NCBI GenBank assembly: GCA_014238415.1
Contig: JABABA010000002.1
Location: 62,001 to 126,000, forward strand
Direction: 5' to 3'
Source: Planctomycetota bacterium
Lineage (GTDB): Bacteria > Planctomycetota > UBA1135 > GCA-002686595
Length of the DNA stretch: 64,000 nt
Shown here: in pieces, positions 7,973 through 16,660 of the stretch
How the letters are laid out: the number at the start of each line of letters is the position of its first letter
Position numbering within the stretch: position 1 is the first letter of the stretch
Notes under the pieces: generated by a model
Told to the model about the DNA's origin: nothing
Seen by the model: the letters and a program-made list of their open reading frames with translations, nothing else
Databases searched by the model: none
Made by a program: the position numbers and the translations under genes

Positions 7973-9624
7973 CCGAGTTGTGCCTCCGGTAAGGAGAGAA
8001 TGAGATGTGCGAGTCGGCGCAGGATGCGTTCCGCGTCACGTCCGCCCTTGAGCAGGAAACGGTCCTCTGGCAGATCAAGAGCCTCCCGTTCAGACTTGAG
8101 GAACTCAACCAATCCGACGGCGGTTTCCGCTGGCGGCTCTATGGCCAACAACTCACGCAGCGCCCCTTGAACAACTTCCAGATCGCTCTTGGGTTCTTGC
8201 AGCGCGAGCGTGCGACGTAGACCCGTAGCGGGCGGAGTGAACTTGCGGCGCTTGGCCTTGTTGCGCAGAGAACGCATTGCTCTCACCAAATCGGAAGCCC
8301 TACGCGACACCTTGACCTGCTTCTCGGACTCATCTGTCAGCGCCTCCATGCTGTCCTGACCCATCATGGACTCCTCGGCGCTGCCCTCCACATCCGCCAG
8401 AGCCATCATCTCGTCCACCTCCTCATCGGTAGTCAGGTCATCAACTTTGATCAGACCCAACATGACTCCGATCATATTGCCCCGCTGCATCAAGCTGGCA
8501 GTAGTGATCCAGGTCATGCCCCCTTCCCAGCCCTTCACGTTGGGAGGATAGAAGAGCTTTTCACCCAAGATTCCCGCAGTAAAGTAGATGTACTCTGGAG
8601 CGGGCTCGACCCCCAGACGACGGCAGGAGCCCACCATGAAATCAATGGGCGAGAGCACGCGAGCCCCGATGACCTCGGATCGATAGAACTCCGGGTCCAT
8701 GAACAAGGCACCAAGAACAGGGCGTATCTCGTAGTTGCTGCTGCGCAGAAGGTCCGCGTAGTGATCGACACGCCCATGTTCGGGCTCGACCCCTTCAAAC
8801 CAAACCAACAAGCGGCCTGCCACCCAACGTGCACATGCGTCCTGCTCCAGCAGAATGTCTGCCAAATCACTCGGCTCCAGGCGGCCACGACGTCCCAAAA
8901 TGTTTTTACGGCCGAAGTCATGGTCCTTCTCTTTGAAACGATGCTCCCCACTGCGCTCCACCCCATGACCGGTCAAGACCCGCGCAGCTTCCTTGACGTC
9001 CTTCTCGGTGTAGTTTCCTTCCCCCAAGCTGAACAACTCCATCAACTCACGCGCCAGATTTTCGTTCGGGCTGCGACGACGGTTGGAGATGTTGTCCAAG
9101 TAGACCAGCATGGCCGGGTTGAGCATCATCGAACGCAGAAGGTCACCATAGTTGCCTAGCGCCTCGGAGCGAAGGATCTCATGTTGACGAACCATCAGAT
9201 CTGGACGCCGCACATTCTGCAGGGAACTGGTGAAGAAACCCTGCCAAAAGAGGGTCATGCGATCACCGAGCGGATCCTTGCCATCCACCATCTGTCCAAT
9301 CCAAGCACCAAGGTAGTTGTTGGCCTCAAGCGTTCCTGCACGGCGAAGTTCACGGATCACCTTCTGCCGTTCTTCCCGCCCCATATCCTTTAGGCGCTCT
9401 CGACTTGGAATGGTGGTTTCCATCTCCCAAGGCTCGATAGTGCCACGTGACTTCAGAAGGTACTCAACCAAGGCCTCCTGTCCCGCCACGACCCAATGCT
9501 CAACCTGGACCGAATTGGCCCCAAATCCTGCGCGGTTGAGCAGGTGCTCCGCAGACCGATGGTCCCAGACAGGATCTTGGAAGATCGGCAGCGAGAGGAA
9601 CAAAACGGGAGCTAGTGTCAACAT
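7969..9624 (-). CDS. DUF1800 family exported protein
   Basis: This is a 551-residue DUF1800 protein, the standard genomic partner of DUF1501; the pair's role is unknown. A short hydrophobic N-terminus (residues 1-16) looks like a signal peptide. The family core is visible: HLLNRAGFGA near residue 27, the WIGQMVDGKDPLGDRMTLFWQGFF segment, NENLARELMELFSLG, and FYPPNVKGWEGG near residue 365. An acidic and then basic low-complexity insert (about 400-470) separates the core from the C-terminal helices. It heads a two-gene operon with the DUF1501 gene. Confidence 0.93.
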   Translation of the reverse strand: MLTLAPVLFLSLPIFQDPVWDHRSAEHLLNRAGFGANSVQVEHWVVAGQEALVEYLLKSRGTIEPWEMETTIPSRERLKDMGREERQKVIRELRRAGTLEANNYLGAWIGQMVDGKDPLGDRMTLFWQGFFTSSLQNVRRPDLMVRQHEILRSEALGNYGDLLRSMMLNPAMLVYLDNISNRRRSPNENLARELMELFSLGEGNYTEKDVKEAARVLTGHGVERSGEHRFKEKDHDFGRKNILGRRGRLEPSDLADILLEQDACARWVAGRLLVWFEGVEPEHGRVDHYADLLRSSNYEIRPVLGALFMDPEFYRSEVIGARVLSPIDFMVGSCRRLGVEPAPEYIYFTAGILGEKLFYPPNVKGWEGGMTWITTASLMQRGNMIGVMLGLIKVDDLTTDEEVDEMMALADVEGSAEESMMGQDSMEALTDESEKQVKVSRRASDLVRAMRSLRNKAKRRKFTPPATGLRRTLALQEPKSDLEVVQGALRELLAIEPPAETAVGLVEFLKSEREALDLPEDRFLLKGGRDAERILRRLAHLILSLPEAQLG

Positions 9625-9760
9625 GGTGCTTAGGTTGAAATGGACGAGATCAGGCGGTCAGTGCTTCTCATAACCCTACACAGGGCTGCTGGTTCCGGTG
9701 CCGCAGAGGGCCTCGGCTGCTTCATAATGGAAAGCCTCACCCCAATCCACCACCCCAATC

Positions 9761-11569
9761 GTGCCCATCGCCCAAGCCCCCCCCGATCTACGCGCCTATC
9801 TGGACCTTTTGAGGGCTAATGGCGAACTGGTGGAAATCGAGACCGAGGTCCATTGGGATCTGGAAGCGGCCGAAATTCACCGTCGCGTGATCGCCGCCGG
9901 AGGGCCGGCCTTACTCTTCCGGAACATCAAGGACGCTAGTTTTCCCCTCGTTACAAACCTGTTTGGAACCAGTTCCCGAGTGGATCTCGCCTTTGGCTCG
10001 CGGCCCGAGGAAATCATCGAGCGCGTGGCACTCCTGCCTGAGGAACTTCTGCCGCCGACTCTAGGCAACCTATGGAAGCAGCGGGACCTCTTGCCCAAGC
10101 TCGCACGCGTGGGCCTCAAGCACCGCGCGCGGGGTCCGGTCACGGAAATAACCGAATCGAGTCCTCGCCTGTCGCGCCTGCCCGCACTTCGCACCTGGAA
10201 GCGCGACGGTGGTCCCTTCGTCACCCTGCCATTGACCCTGACTCGACACCCGGACAACGACTCGCCCAACTTGGGCATGTACCGCAGCCAGATCTTTGAC
10301 GACCAAACCGTGGGGGTTCACTTTCAGATTGGCAAGGGCGGGGGATTTCATCTCTCCCGAGCGGAGACCCTCAACCAGGCTCTCCCGGTGGACATCCACG
10401 TGGGTGGGCCACCGGCACTGATGCTGGCAGCCATAGCGCCTCTGCCAGAGAACGTACCCGAACTGTTACTTGCATCTTTGCTCTTGGGGAAGCGTCTGCC
10501 CCTCTGTCGTTCAAGGGAAGGCCGCCCGATTGCGGCAGATGCAGAGTTTGTTCTCTCCGGATCGATCCAACCAGGAGCGCGCCGACCGGAAGGTCCCTTC
10601 GGCGACCACTACGGGTATTACTCCGAACAACATGACTACCCCTGGATGCAAGTGAAGACGCTTCACCGCCGAAAGGACGCGATCTGGCCCGCAACCGTGG
10701 TTGGCAAGCCACGCCAAGAAGATTTTTTTCTGGGAGACTACCTGCAGAAGCTGCTCGGCCCGCTCCTTCCCCAGGTCATGCCAGGCGTAGTCGACCTATG
10801 GAGCTATGGCGAGACCGGCTACCACTCACTCTCTGCCGCAATCGTGCGGGAGCGTTATGAACGCGAGGCTTTTGCTTCGGCCTTCCGTATTCTTGGCGAG
10901 GGTCAGATATCACTGACCAAGTTCCTGTTGCTCACCGACGGGAATGTGGACCTAAGAGATTTTTCCGCCACCCTGCGACATGTACTTGAACGAACAGATC
11001 CCCGCACGGACCTGCTGATCCTGCCGAACCTGTCCATGGATTCGCTCGACTATTCGGGCCCCGTGAGACATAGGGGTTCCAAAGGAGTACTAGTAGGCTT
11101 GGGCGAAGCTCGCCGATCGCTGCCTCACACAATTCCTGGAGAGTTGGGAGCTGGAATCAGCGACGCACACGTGTTCACCCCCGGAGCCCTTGTAGTTCAA
11201 ACCGCATCCCATGCAGAAGACCCTCATGCGGCGGAACGAATCGCCAAGCTCCCCGCCCTTGCGGATTGGCCCCTGATCGTGATCTCCGATGACGCCCAGC
11301 GCGCTGCCCTCAGCAGCGCCAATTTCCTGTGGACCACCTTCACCCGCTTTGACCCGGGGCAGGACATCGTTCCTGGAGAGGTTCGCTTGATGGGAAGCCA
11401 CGCGTCCTACTCATTCCCTCTGGTAATTGACGCACGCATGAAGCCCAGCTACCCAGAAGAGTTGTTCTGCGATGACGCAACTGCTCAAACCGTAAGCAGA
11501 CGTTGGAAGGAGTACTTCCCTGCCGGTGGGGTCGAAATGGGCGCTTCAGATCAAGCGCACTTGGACTAG
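9761..11569 (+). CDS. UbiD-family prenylated-FMN decarboxylase
   Basis: UbiD-family enzymes decarboxylate aromatic or unsaturated acids with prenylated FMN made by UbiX. The 602-residue protein starts with the typical DLRAYLDLLRANGELVEIE opening and carries the conserved RRPEGPFGDHYGYYS block that includes the catalytic-loop Glu and Arg, plus the N-terminal GGPALLF segment. Length and layout fit the menaquinone-pathway (MqnL-like) or 3-octaprenyl-4-hydroxybenzoate subgroups; which one cannot be told here. No ubiX is in the window. The start is GTG at 9761. Its stop overlaps that of the convergent kinase gene by four bases. Confidence 0.92.
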   Translation: MPIAQAPPDLRAYLDLLRANGELVEIETEVHWDLEAAEIHRRVIAAGGPALLFRNIKDASFPLVTNLFGTSSRVDLAFGSRPEEIIERVALLPEELLPPTLGNLWKQRDLLPKLARVGLKHRARGPVTEITESSPRLSRLPALRTWKRDGGPFVTLPLTLTRHPDNDSPNLGMYRSQIFDDQTVGVHFQIGKGGGFHLSRAETLNQALPVDIHVGGPPALMLAAIAPLPENVPELLLASLLLGKRLPLCRSREGRPIAADAEFVLSGSIQPGARRPEGPFGDHYGYYSEQHDYPWMQVKTLHRRKDAIWPATVVGKPRQEDFFLGDYLQKLLGPLLPQVMPGVVDLWSYGETGYHSLSAAIVRERYEREAFASAFRILGEGQISLTKFLLLTDGNVDLRDFSATLRHVLERTDPRTDLLILPNLSMDSLDYSGPVRHRGSKGVLVGLGEARRSLPHTIPGELGAGISDAHVFTPGALVVQTASHAEDPHAAERIAKLPALADWPLIVISDDAQRAALSSANFLWTTFTRFDPGQDIVPGEVRLMGSHASYSFPLVIDARMKPSYPEELFCDDATAQTVSRRWKEYFPAGGVEMGASDQAHLD

Positions 11570-12657
11570 GAGCTTGTGACCGGGGCCGCAACCGCGGCAT
11601 TCCGCTCCATGATCCGCACCATTTCGAACTGCACCCGAGCCCGATCCAGATTCTGATTTTCTCGCTGAATCTTGAAATACTCATCACCGGCCAGGTGATC
11701 GGTCAGGAACCGCAAGCCAACGGTCAGGGTCACGATTGCTGACGCCAGAGGCATCAGTTCCAATTCATCAGAATTCAGGAAGGCCCCAGCACTGTCCATC
11801 CAGCCCGCCTCAATGGCACGGTAGATGTCCTGATCCAAGCCGACCCGGGTCAAGTCAGTTTCGTCCTCAGCTGACACAGACACGGCAAAACGCACAAGGT
11901 CACCGAAGTCATAGAGCGACCAGCCGGGCATGCAGGTGTCAAGGTCCACGATGCAGCGGGCGGCACCTGTAGTCTTGTCAAACAGCACATTATTCAACTT
12001 GGTGTCCCCGTGTATCACGCGCACAGGAATCCGGCCCTGTGCCTGACCGGTCTCGACCAGTTCAAGCAGGTGCGCATGAGCCAGCACAAATTCGATCTCC
12101 GAACGTACGCTGCGAGCACGGTCTTTCACATCGGCGCGGAGGGCCGCCTGAAACTGACGCAAGCGATGCGTCGAACTGAAGAAGGACGGAATTGTCTCAA
12201 CCAGTTCACGGGCATCCAGATCAAGAAGCCGCGCCTGGAAGTTGCCAAAGGCCACCGCGGCACCATATGCCTGCTCACTGCCTTGGCAATGGTCGAAAGT
12301 CTCTGTTCCATCCACAAAGGTAAATGTGCGCCAGGCGCCATCGGGCAAAGTTGCCCAGGCCTCGCCTTCATTGGTGGCGATCACCTCAAGAACTTCCAAC
12401 TGATAGTCCCGAGCACGCCAGGTGTCGAGACGCAATTGCTCGGTCACCCGCTTGATGTTGTGCATCAGTCCCGGGATGTCCTGGAAAACCTGACTGTTCA
12501 TACGCTGATGAAGCATGCGGCTGGTTTCGCCATCAGAGCCCCACGTGCTTATGAATGTTTCATGAATGTGTCCCTGGTGAAGCGACTCAACCGAGATCAG
12601 TTTGCGCCCCCCTGAGAACTTCAGAGCGGCCTCATGAACGGAAGTGGAATTATGCAC
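11566..12657 (-). CDS. APH-fold phosphotransferase, probable sugar kinase (NahK-like)
   Basis: This is a protein-kinase-like phosphotransferase of the aminoglycoside phosphotransferase fold. The layout resembles the N-acetylhexosamine 1-kinase / homoserine-kinase-like group: a GHIHETF motif near the N-terminus in place of a glycine loop, the catalytic loop HGDTKLNN (His216, Asp218) and the metal-binding VDLDT with the following PGWSLYDFGDLVR. The frame is open 396 bases further upstream, but that stretch lacks family similarity and has odd composition. The GTG at 12657 gives 363 residues, a normal length, with GAGG about 11 bases upstream. Sugar specificity is inferred only. Confidence 0.85.
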   Translation of the reverse strand: MHNSTSVHEAALKFSGGRKLISVESLHQGHIHETFISTWGSDGETSRMLHQRMNSQVFQDIPGLMHNIKRVTEQLRLDTWRARDYQLEVLEVIATNEGEAWATLPDGAWRTFTFVDGTETFDHCQGSEQAYGAAVAFGNFQARLLDLDARELVETIPSFFSSTHRLRQFQAALRADVKDRARSVRSEIEFVLAHAHLLELVETGQAQGRIPVRVIHGDTKLNNVLFDKTTGAARCIVDLDTCMPGWSLYDFGDLVRFAVSVSAEDETDLTRVGLDQDIYRAIEAGWMDSAGAFLNSDELELMPLASAIVTLTVGLRFLTDHLAGDEYFKIQRENQNLDRARVQFEMVRIMERNAAVAAPVTSS

Positions 12658-13075
12658 GTGCAAGGGAACCTCACTGGAACAGATGCTCCATCTTGAGAGA
12701 CCCGATTCTAAGCGACCAATCAAGAACTGGCTCTGCCTCAGAACGAGAAAACGGACCTTGCTGCTCTCAAGGAGGGATACTGGGGCACCTCCAGTTGAAT
12801 CACTGACCCAGGAGTCGCCTTGAATCACTGACCCAGGAGTCGCCAGATTTCGACCACGCCAACCCCAGACCGAAGAGAAGCAATGAGCCCAGCAAGCCTG
12901 CAAAAGATGAGCCCCAACCAGAATGCCAGCCGAATTGGCAAGCCTCTCTCCCTTTCCGCATTTCCTACCAGGTGGTTGAACACCCCCCCCCGGCCAAAGA
13001 CAATCCCCGCAAGCCGATCCTGACAGAGACAAACTGCCAGAGTAGGAACACATATACCTTCCACCTCAGATCGAA
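12658..13075. other. Gene-free 418-bp stretch between divergent kinase and porin genes
   Basis: No convincing gene was found. The minus-strand frame of the kinase stays open through it, but the predicted residues are rich in Cys, Trp and Ser and look like non-coding sequence. The stretch holds a perfect 25-bp tandem duplication (12795-12844) and a run of nine C (12983-12991). It must contain the promoters of both divergent genes; none could be assigned with confidence. Confidence 0.7.
12795..12844. repeat. Perfect 25-bp tandem duplication
   Basis: Bases 12795-12819 are repeated without a mismatch at 12820-12844. The unit starts TTGAATCACTGACC and ends GAGTCGCC. There are two copies only and no spacer, so this is a simple tandem duplication. 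It could double a regulator binding site for the porin or the kinase, or be a recent slippage event. Confidence 0.97.
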
Positions 13076-14263
13076 ATGAAGACCCTCACAACAACCATCC
13101 GCTCCCTCACGGCCATCACGCTCACTCCTCTGGTTCTGGCAGGCGGAGAAACCCATACGTGGTTCGAATTGGACACAGTCCCCTCTGCTCCCAAGACAAC
13201 ATTCGACGATTGGTCGGTGAGCTACAAGGACGGCCTCAAGGTCAGCAATTCGGATGGATCCACCTCCATCAAGATCGGGGGCCGCCTGATGTACGACCTG
13301 GGTTGGCAAACAGGAGAAGACAAGGCTGTTGGCGAACAGGTAGAGTTCCGGCGCGCGCGGCTATTTGTCAAAGGACAGCTAAACGGAAGTGTCTCCTACA
13401 AAGTCAATTACGACTTCGCTAGATCCGAAGGCGATGTATCTCTCAAGGACATGTACGTGCAGTTCGATGACTTGCAGGCGATCCGCGTGGGACGCTTCAA
13501 GGAGTACAACTCAATCAACACTCTGACCTCGTCCAAGTACATCACGATGATCGAACGCGCGAGTATCGTCAATGCGATTTCTCCTGATCGAAACTCCGGG
13601 GCTGGCAAGTTGTGGGAGATCAACGAAAACACCACCGCCGCCCTGGGCCTGTTCAAGGAAACCTCCAACGGCTTCAGCGATAATTCAGGGGAATGGAGCG
13701 TAACTGGCCGCCTGACCCACCTTCTTGCTGACACTCTCCATCTAGGAGCCTCCGCATCTGCCCGAGGCGATTCCGATTCAGAAATCAGAACACGTCCGGG
13801 ACACCACATGGATGGCAGGATTACTTTGAGCGATGACGGACCCGCGGAAGACTCAAGCCTCTATGGACTGGAAACAGCCTGGCTCAACGGCCCCTTTAGC
13901 CTGCAAGCGGAGTACATCAATCAGTCCTTTGATTCCGCTAATGAAGCAGAAGTCAGCGGCTATTATGTCATGGCCAGTTGGTTCACCACAGGCGAGCATC
14001 GACCCTACAACAAATCCAACGGGGCCTTCTCCCGAGTTGTACCTTCGGGCGATGGGGGTGCCTATGAGTTGACAGCCCGTATGGACCATAGCGCTGGAGA
14101 AGACACTGATAGGGTTGAAGTGGACGACCTGATCGTCGGCATCAACTGGTACACCGGCCGCAACTCGCGCATCATGCTCAACTATGTGATGGCCGACATA
14201 AATGAAGGCGGAACCAAAACGGATTACGACGCTCTTCTGCTTCGGTTCCAAGTCGACTTTTGA
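13076..14263 (+). CDS. OprP/OprO-type porin
   Basis: This is an outer-membrane beta-barrel protein of the phosphate-selective porin O/P family. The 395 residues open with a signal peptide (to about residue 22, VLAGG). After an acidic linker comes the family's first strand, SIKIGGRLMYDLGW, then EFRRARLFVKGQLNGSVSYKVNYDF and the KDMYVQF and VGRFKE strands. The barrel ends with LLLRFQVDF, with the terminal Phe needed for BAM-dependent insertion. The substrate could be phosphate, polyphosphate or another anion. Its stop codon is interlocked with the start of the next porin-like gene. Confidence 0.88.
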   Translation: MKTLTTTIRSLTAITLTPLVLAGGETHTWFELDTVPSAPKTTFDDWSVSYKDGLKVSNSDGSTSIKIGGRLMYDLGWQTGEDKAVGEQVEFRRARLFVKGQLNGSVSYKVNYDFARSEGDVSLKDMYVQFDDLQAIRVGRFKEYNSINTLTSSKYITMIERASIVNAISPDRNSGAGKLWEINENTTAALGLFKETSNGFSDNSGEWSVTGRLTHLLADTLHLGASASARGDSDSEIRTRPGHHMDGRITLSDDGPAEDSSLYGLETAWLNGPFSLQAEYINQSFDSANEAEVSGYYVMASWFTTGEHRPYNKSNGAFSRVVPSGDGGAYELTARMDHSAGEDTDRVEVDDLIVGINWYTGRNSRIMLNYVMADINEGGTKTDYDALLLRFQVDF

Positions 14264-15372
14264 TGACACCTGCTGACCTTGTAGGCGGGGTCCGCCCAGG
14301 CCTGATCCAGAAGACCCTCTTCCTCGTGGTCGGCTTAGTTGTACCCCAAGCCCTGTCCGCTACTCCCCAGGACGGGCCGGAATTCCATGGACGGCTGATG
14401 ATCGATTTTCCGGGGCTCGATACGCCTGGAGGCGATCCCCGCTCCCTGCGTCTCAAGATCAACGGAGAGTTCCAGACCGGAATCGACTGGAAAGCCCAAT
14501 TTGAAGCCGGATCATTTGAATTGGACTTCAAGGAATTCTACCTGGACGGCGCCTTGGGAAACCATACCAGGGCTCGAGCGGGACAATTTCGCGAGCCCAT
14601 GGGCCTCGATGGCCAGACCAGCTTGGAGGTAATTCCTTTCCCCGAGCGCTCAGCCCCTACCCAGGCCTTCACCCCAGGGCGCAACTTGGGGGTCATGCTC
14701 CACGGAGGACATGAACTTCACTGGGACCTTGGAGTCTTCGCAGACAGCTCCGAAGCATTTGATGCTCCAGGCAACGAGCGAGCGATAAGTGCCCGACTGT
14801 ACGGTGCACCAGAAGATGGAAGCAAAGGCATTCTGCATCTCGGACTGGCGGCCAGTTTCCGCAATGGCCATTCCACTGGTTTACAGTTCTCCGCGGGCCC
14901 AGGCGCACACGGCTCATCACAGACGATTGATACTGGCCTCATGCCAGATGCGCGTGCGGCAACGCTAGCGCTTGAGCTTGCTCATGCAAGTGGTCAATGG
15001 ACAACTGTCGCAGAGCTCATGGCATCATCAGTTCATTTGCCCCAGAAAGATGGGATGACGATCGGCGGCGCGCAACTATCTGCAGTCTACTCCTTCGACG
15101 ACGAACGGTCTCGATGGGAGCCAGAACTCGGCCGCTGGGGACGCGTGCAACCCACAGAGGGCAAGGTCTCGGTCGAATGGGCGGCCCGTCTGGCATTCAC
15201 GGATCTGGATGCCAACACGATTGAAGGAGGAGCCCAATTCGACTGGGGATCTGGGCTCAACCTGCACTTCACATCGCGCTCTCGTCTCATGCTCCACTAT
15301 CAACGTTCACAGCGAATTAGTGCGGGAAACGGCCTAGACCTGCTACTTATCCGGGTCCAGATGGGGTTCTAG
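14263..15372 (+). CDS. Second, divergent porin-like outer-membrane protein
   Basis: This 369-residue protein seems to be a diverged relative of the preceding porin. The ATG at 14263 shares one base with the upstream TGA (TGATG). A signal peptide (LFLVVGLVVPQALSA) precedes the first strand FHGRLMIDFPG; the strands FKEFYLDGALGNHTRARAGQF and the PMGLDGQTSLEV segment then match the OprP pattern in which a plug-loop region follows the third strand. It ends LLLIRVQMGF, again with terminal Phe. Co-expression with the first porin suggests a shared transport role. The family assignment is by pattern and is less certain than for its neighbour. Confidence 0.75.
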   Translation: MTPADLVGGVRPGLIQKTLFLVVGLVVPQALSATPQDGPEFHGRLMIDFPGLDTPGGDPRSLRLKINGEFQTGIDWKAQFEAGSFELDFKEFYLDGALGNHTRARAGQFREPMGLDGQTSLEVIPFPERSAPTQAFTPGRNLGVMLHGGHELHWDLGVFADSSEAFDAPGNERAISARLYGAPEDGSKGILHLGLAASFRNGHSTGLQFSAGPGAHGSSQTIDTGLMPDARAATLALELAHASGQWTTVAELMASSVHLPQKDGMTIGGAQLSAVYSFDDERSRWEPELGRWGRVQPTEGKVSVEWAARLAFTDLDANTIEGGAQFDWGSGLNLHFTSRSRLMLHYQRSQRISAGNGLDLLLIRVQMGF

Positions 15373-15392
15373 ACCCCTAGCCTTGTTTTTTT
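15363..15392 (+). terminator. Possible rho-independent terminator after the porin pair
   Basis: GGGGT (15363-15367) can pair with ACCCC (15373-15377) around a five-base loop containing the stop codon, and a run of seven T follows at 15386-15392. The stem is short and sits eight bases from the T run, so strength is doubtful. Confidence 0.4.
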
Positions 15393-15470
15393 GCCACAGG
15401 ACCGCGCCAGACCCTAGGGTAGAAGCACTGGGCAAAGCCCGCCCCTTCTTCTGGATCCCTTCGAAACCAA

Positions 15471-16625
15471 ATGAAAAACAACATTCTTATTGCAACTTTA
15501 TGTGTTGCTCTTGCTTCCACCGCCTCCGCCCAATTCTCAGACGGCTTTGAATCTTACGCCAATGGCTCAGCCATTGAAGGTCAAGGTTCCTGGGGAAACT
15601 GGGACGGAGTGAACACTCTCTACAACACAGTTTCCAATGCTCAAGCATCAACCGGAAGCCAGTCGTTGAGCATCGTGGGTAGTGGAGATCCCAACTGCAA
15701 TTTCTGCTCGGATACAGTCAGCCCTCTGGGCGGTCCCTACACATCCGGTCAATGGGTCTTCACCTGCAAGCAGTGGATTCCCAGCACCTTTGGCGGCACG
15801 ACCTACTGGATCATGCTGAACCAATTTGCCCCAGGCGGCCCCTACAGCTGGTCGGTGCAAGTCAACATGAACGGCAGCACGCTGCTGGTCTCACCGGACA
15901 TCAACGGAGCGGCACTGACTCAGGGCCCCAACCAGTACCCCATCGTGTTTGACGCCTGGGTAGAGTTACGGGCCGAGATCGATTTGGATACGGACAACTG
16001 CTTGATCTACTACGACAACCAGCTGCTAGGCGAGTACACCTGGTCAATTGGCGTCTCCACGGCAGGAATTGCACAGATCTCTTCACTCGACCTCTTTCCT
16101 GCTGACAGCACCGTTTCGGCAGTTCTGTATGACGACTTCAGTGTTGTCGCGGGAACAGGCGGCGGCCCCGGCCTCTTCTGCAACCCGGCAAATTCAAACT
16201 CGGGTGGTGGCCCTGTTACTCTGGGCGGCTCGTCCTTTAGCGGCCCCGGCGTTTTTCATCTGGATGCTGCGGGCGGTCCCCATCAGGAATTTGGCTATTT
16301 CCTGGTAGCCGCAACCCCTCTGGATCCCGGCATTCCTGTCAGCACGGGACGACTTTGCCTTGGTGCCCCCATCGGCCGTTACACCGCCAGCGCCACGGGC
16401 TCGGGAATGAATTCGATCGGTCAATTCGACGGCTCCGGGATCTTCCAAAACCTGGGTGGCACCTCATCGGTGGGCTCAGGCTTCGACGTGCCAGCAGCGC
16501 TTCCCGATCCTCCCGCTGGTGTGATTTCAGCTGGAGCAACCTGGAACTTCCAGCTCTGGTACCGCGACGGCGGAGCCGGACCCGGTTCCTCGAATTTCTC
16601 AGACGGGATCTCGGTCACGTTCTGA
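15471..16625 (+). CDS. Secreted LamG-like protein with C-terminal FGYF/WYRD module
   Basis: This exported protein of 384 residues has a clear signal peptide (residues 1-20, ending ASTASAQ). Residues 21-230 form a beta-rich, concanavalin/LamG-like domain opening FSDGFESYANGS, with paired cysteines in the PNCNFC segment. Residues about 235-384 are the C-terminal module shared with three other proteins here (33220, 34459, 57141): a first Cys (LFCN), EFGYFLVA, LCLGAPIGRY, TWNFQLWYRD and a final NFSDGISVTF. The function is unknown; an adhesive or glycan-binding surface protein is a reasonable guess. This copy of the module is the most divergent of the four, lacking the NPGGSQG block. Confidence 0.88.
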   Translation: MKNNILIATLCVALASTASAQFSDGFESYANGSAIEGQGSWGNWDGVNTLYNTVSNAQASTGSQSLSIVGSGDPNCNFCSDTVSPLGGPYTSGQWVFTCKQWIPSTFGGTTYWIMLNQFAPGGPYSWSVQVNMNGSTLLVSPDINGAALTQGPNQYPIVFDAWVELRAEIDLDTDNCLIYYDNQLLGEYTWSIGVSTAGIAQISSLDLFPADSTVSAVLYDDFSVVAGTGGGPGLFCNPANSNSGGGPVTLGGSSFSGPGVFHLDAAGGPHQEFGYFLVAATPLDPGIPVSTGRLCLGAPIGRYTASATGSGMNSIGQFDGSGIFQNLGGTSSVGSGFDVPAALPDPPAGVISAGATWNFQLWYRDGGAGPGSSNFSDGISVTF

Positions 16626-16660
16626 TTAGAGAACTGCCAGCCGCTGAGAACTGACTCGGG

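Noticed and set aside
7322..8170. Plus-strand open frame of 282 codons opposite the DUF1501/DUF1800 junction
   Set aside because: Both minus-strand proteins are complete and coupled; the plus frame lacks any domain pattern.
12795..12844. Possible CRISPR or transposon-end repeat
   Set aside because: There are only two copies, directly abutting with no spacer, and no cas or transposase gene lies near.
12658..13053. N-terminal extension of the kinase to 495 residues
   Set aside because: The added residues are unlike any kinase N-terminus, are Cys/Trp-rich and span the tandem duplication; the GTG at 12657 gives the family length.
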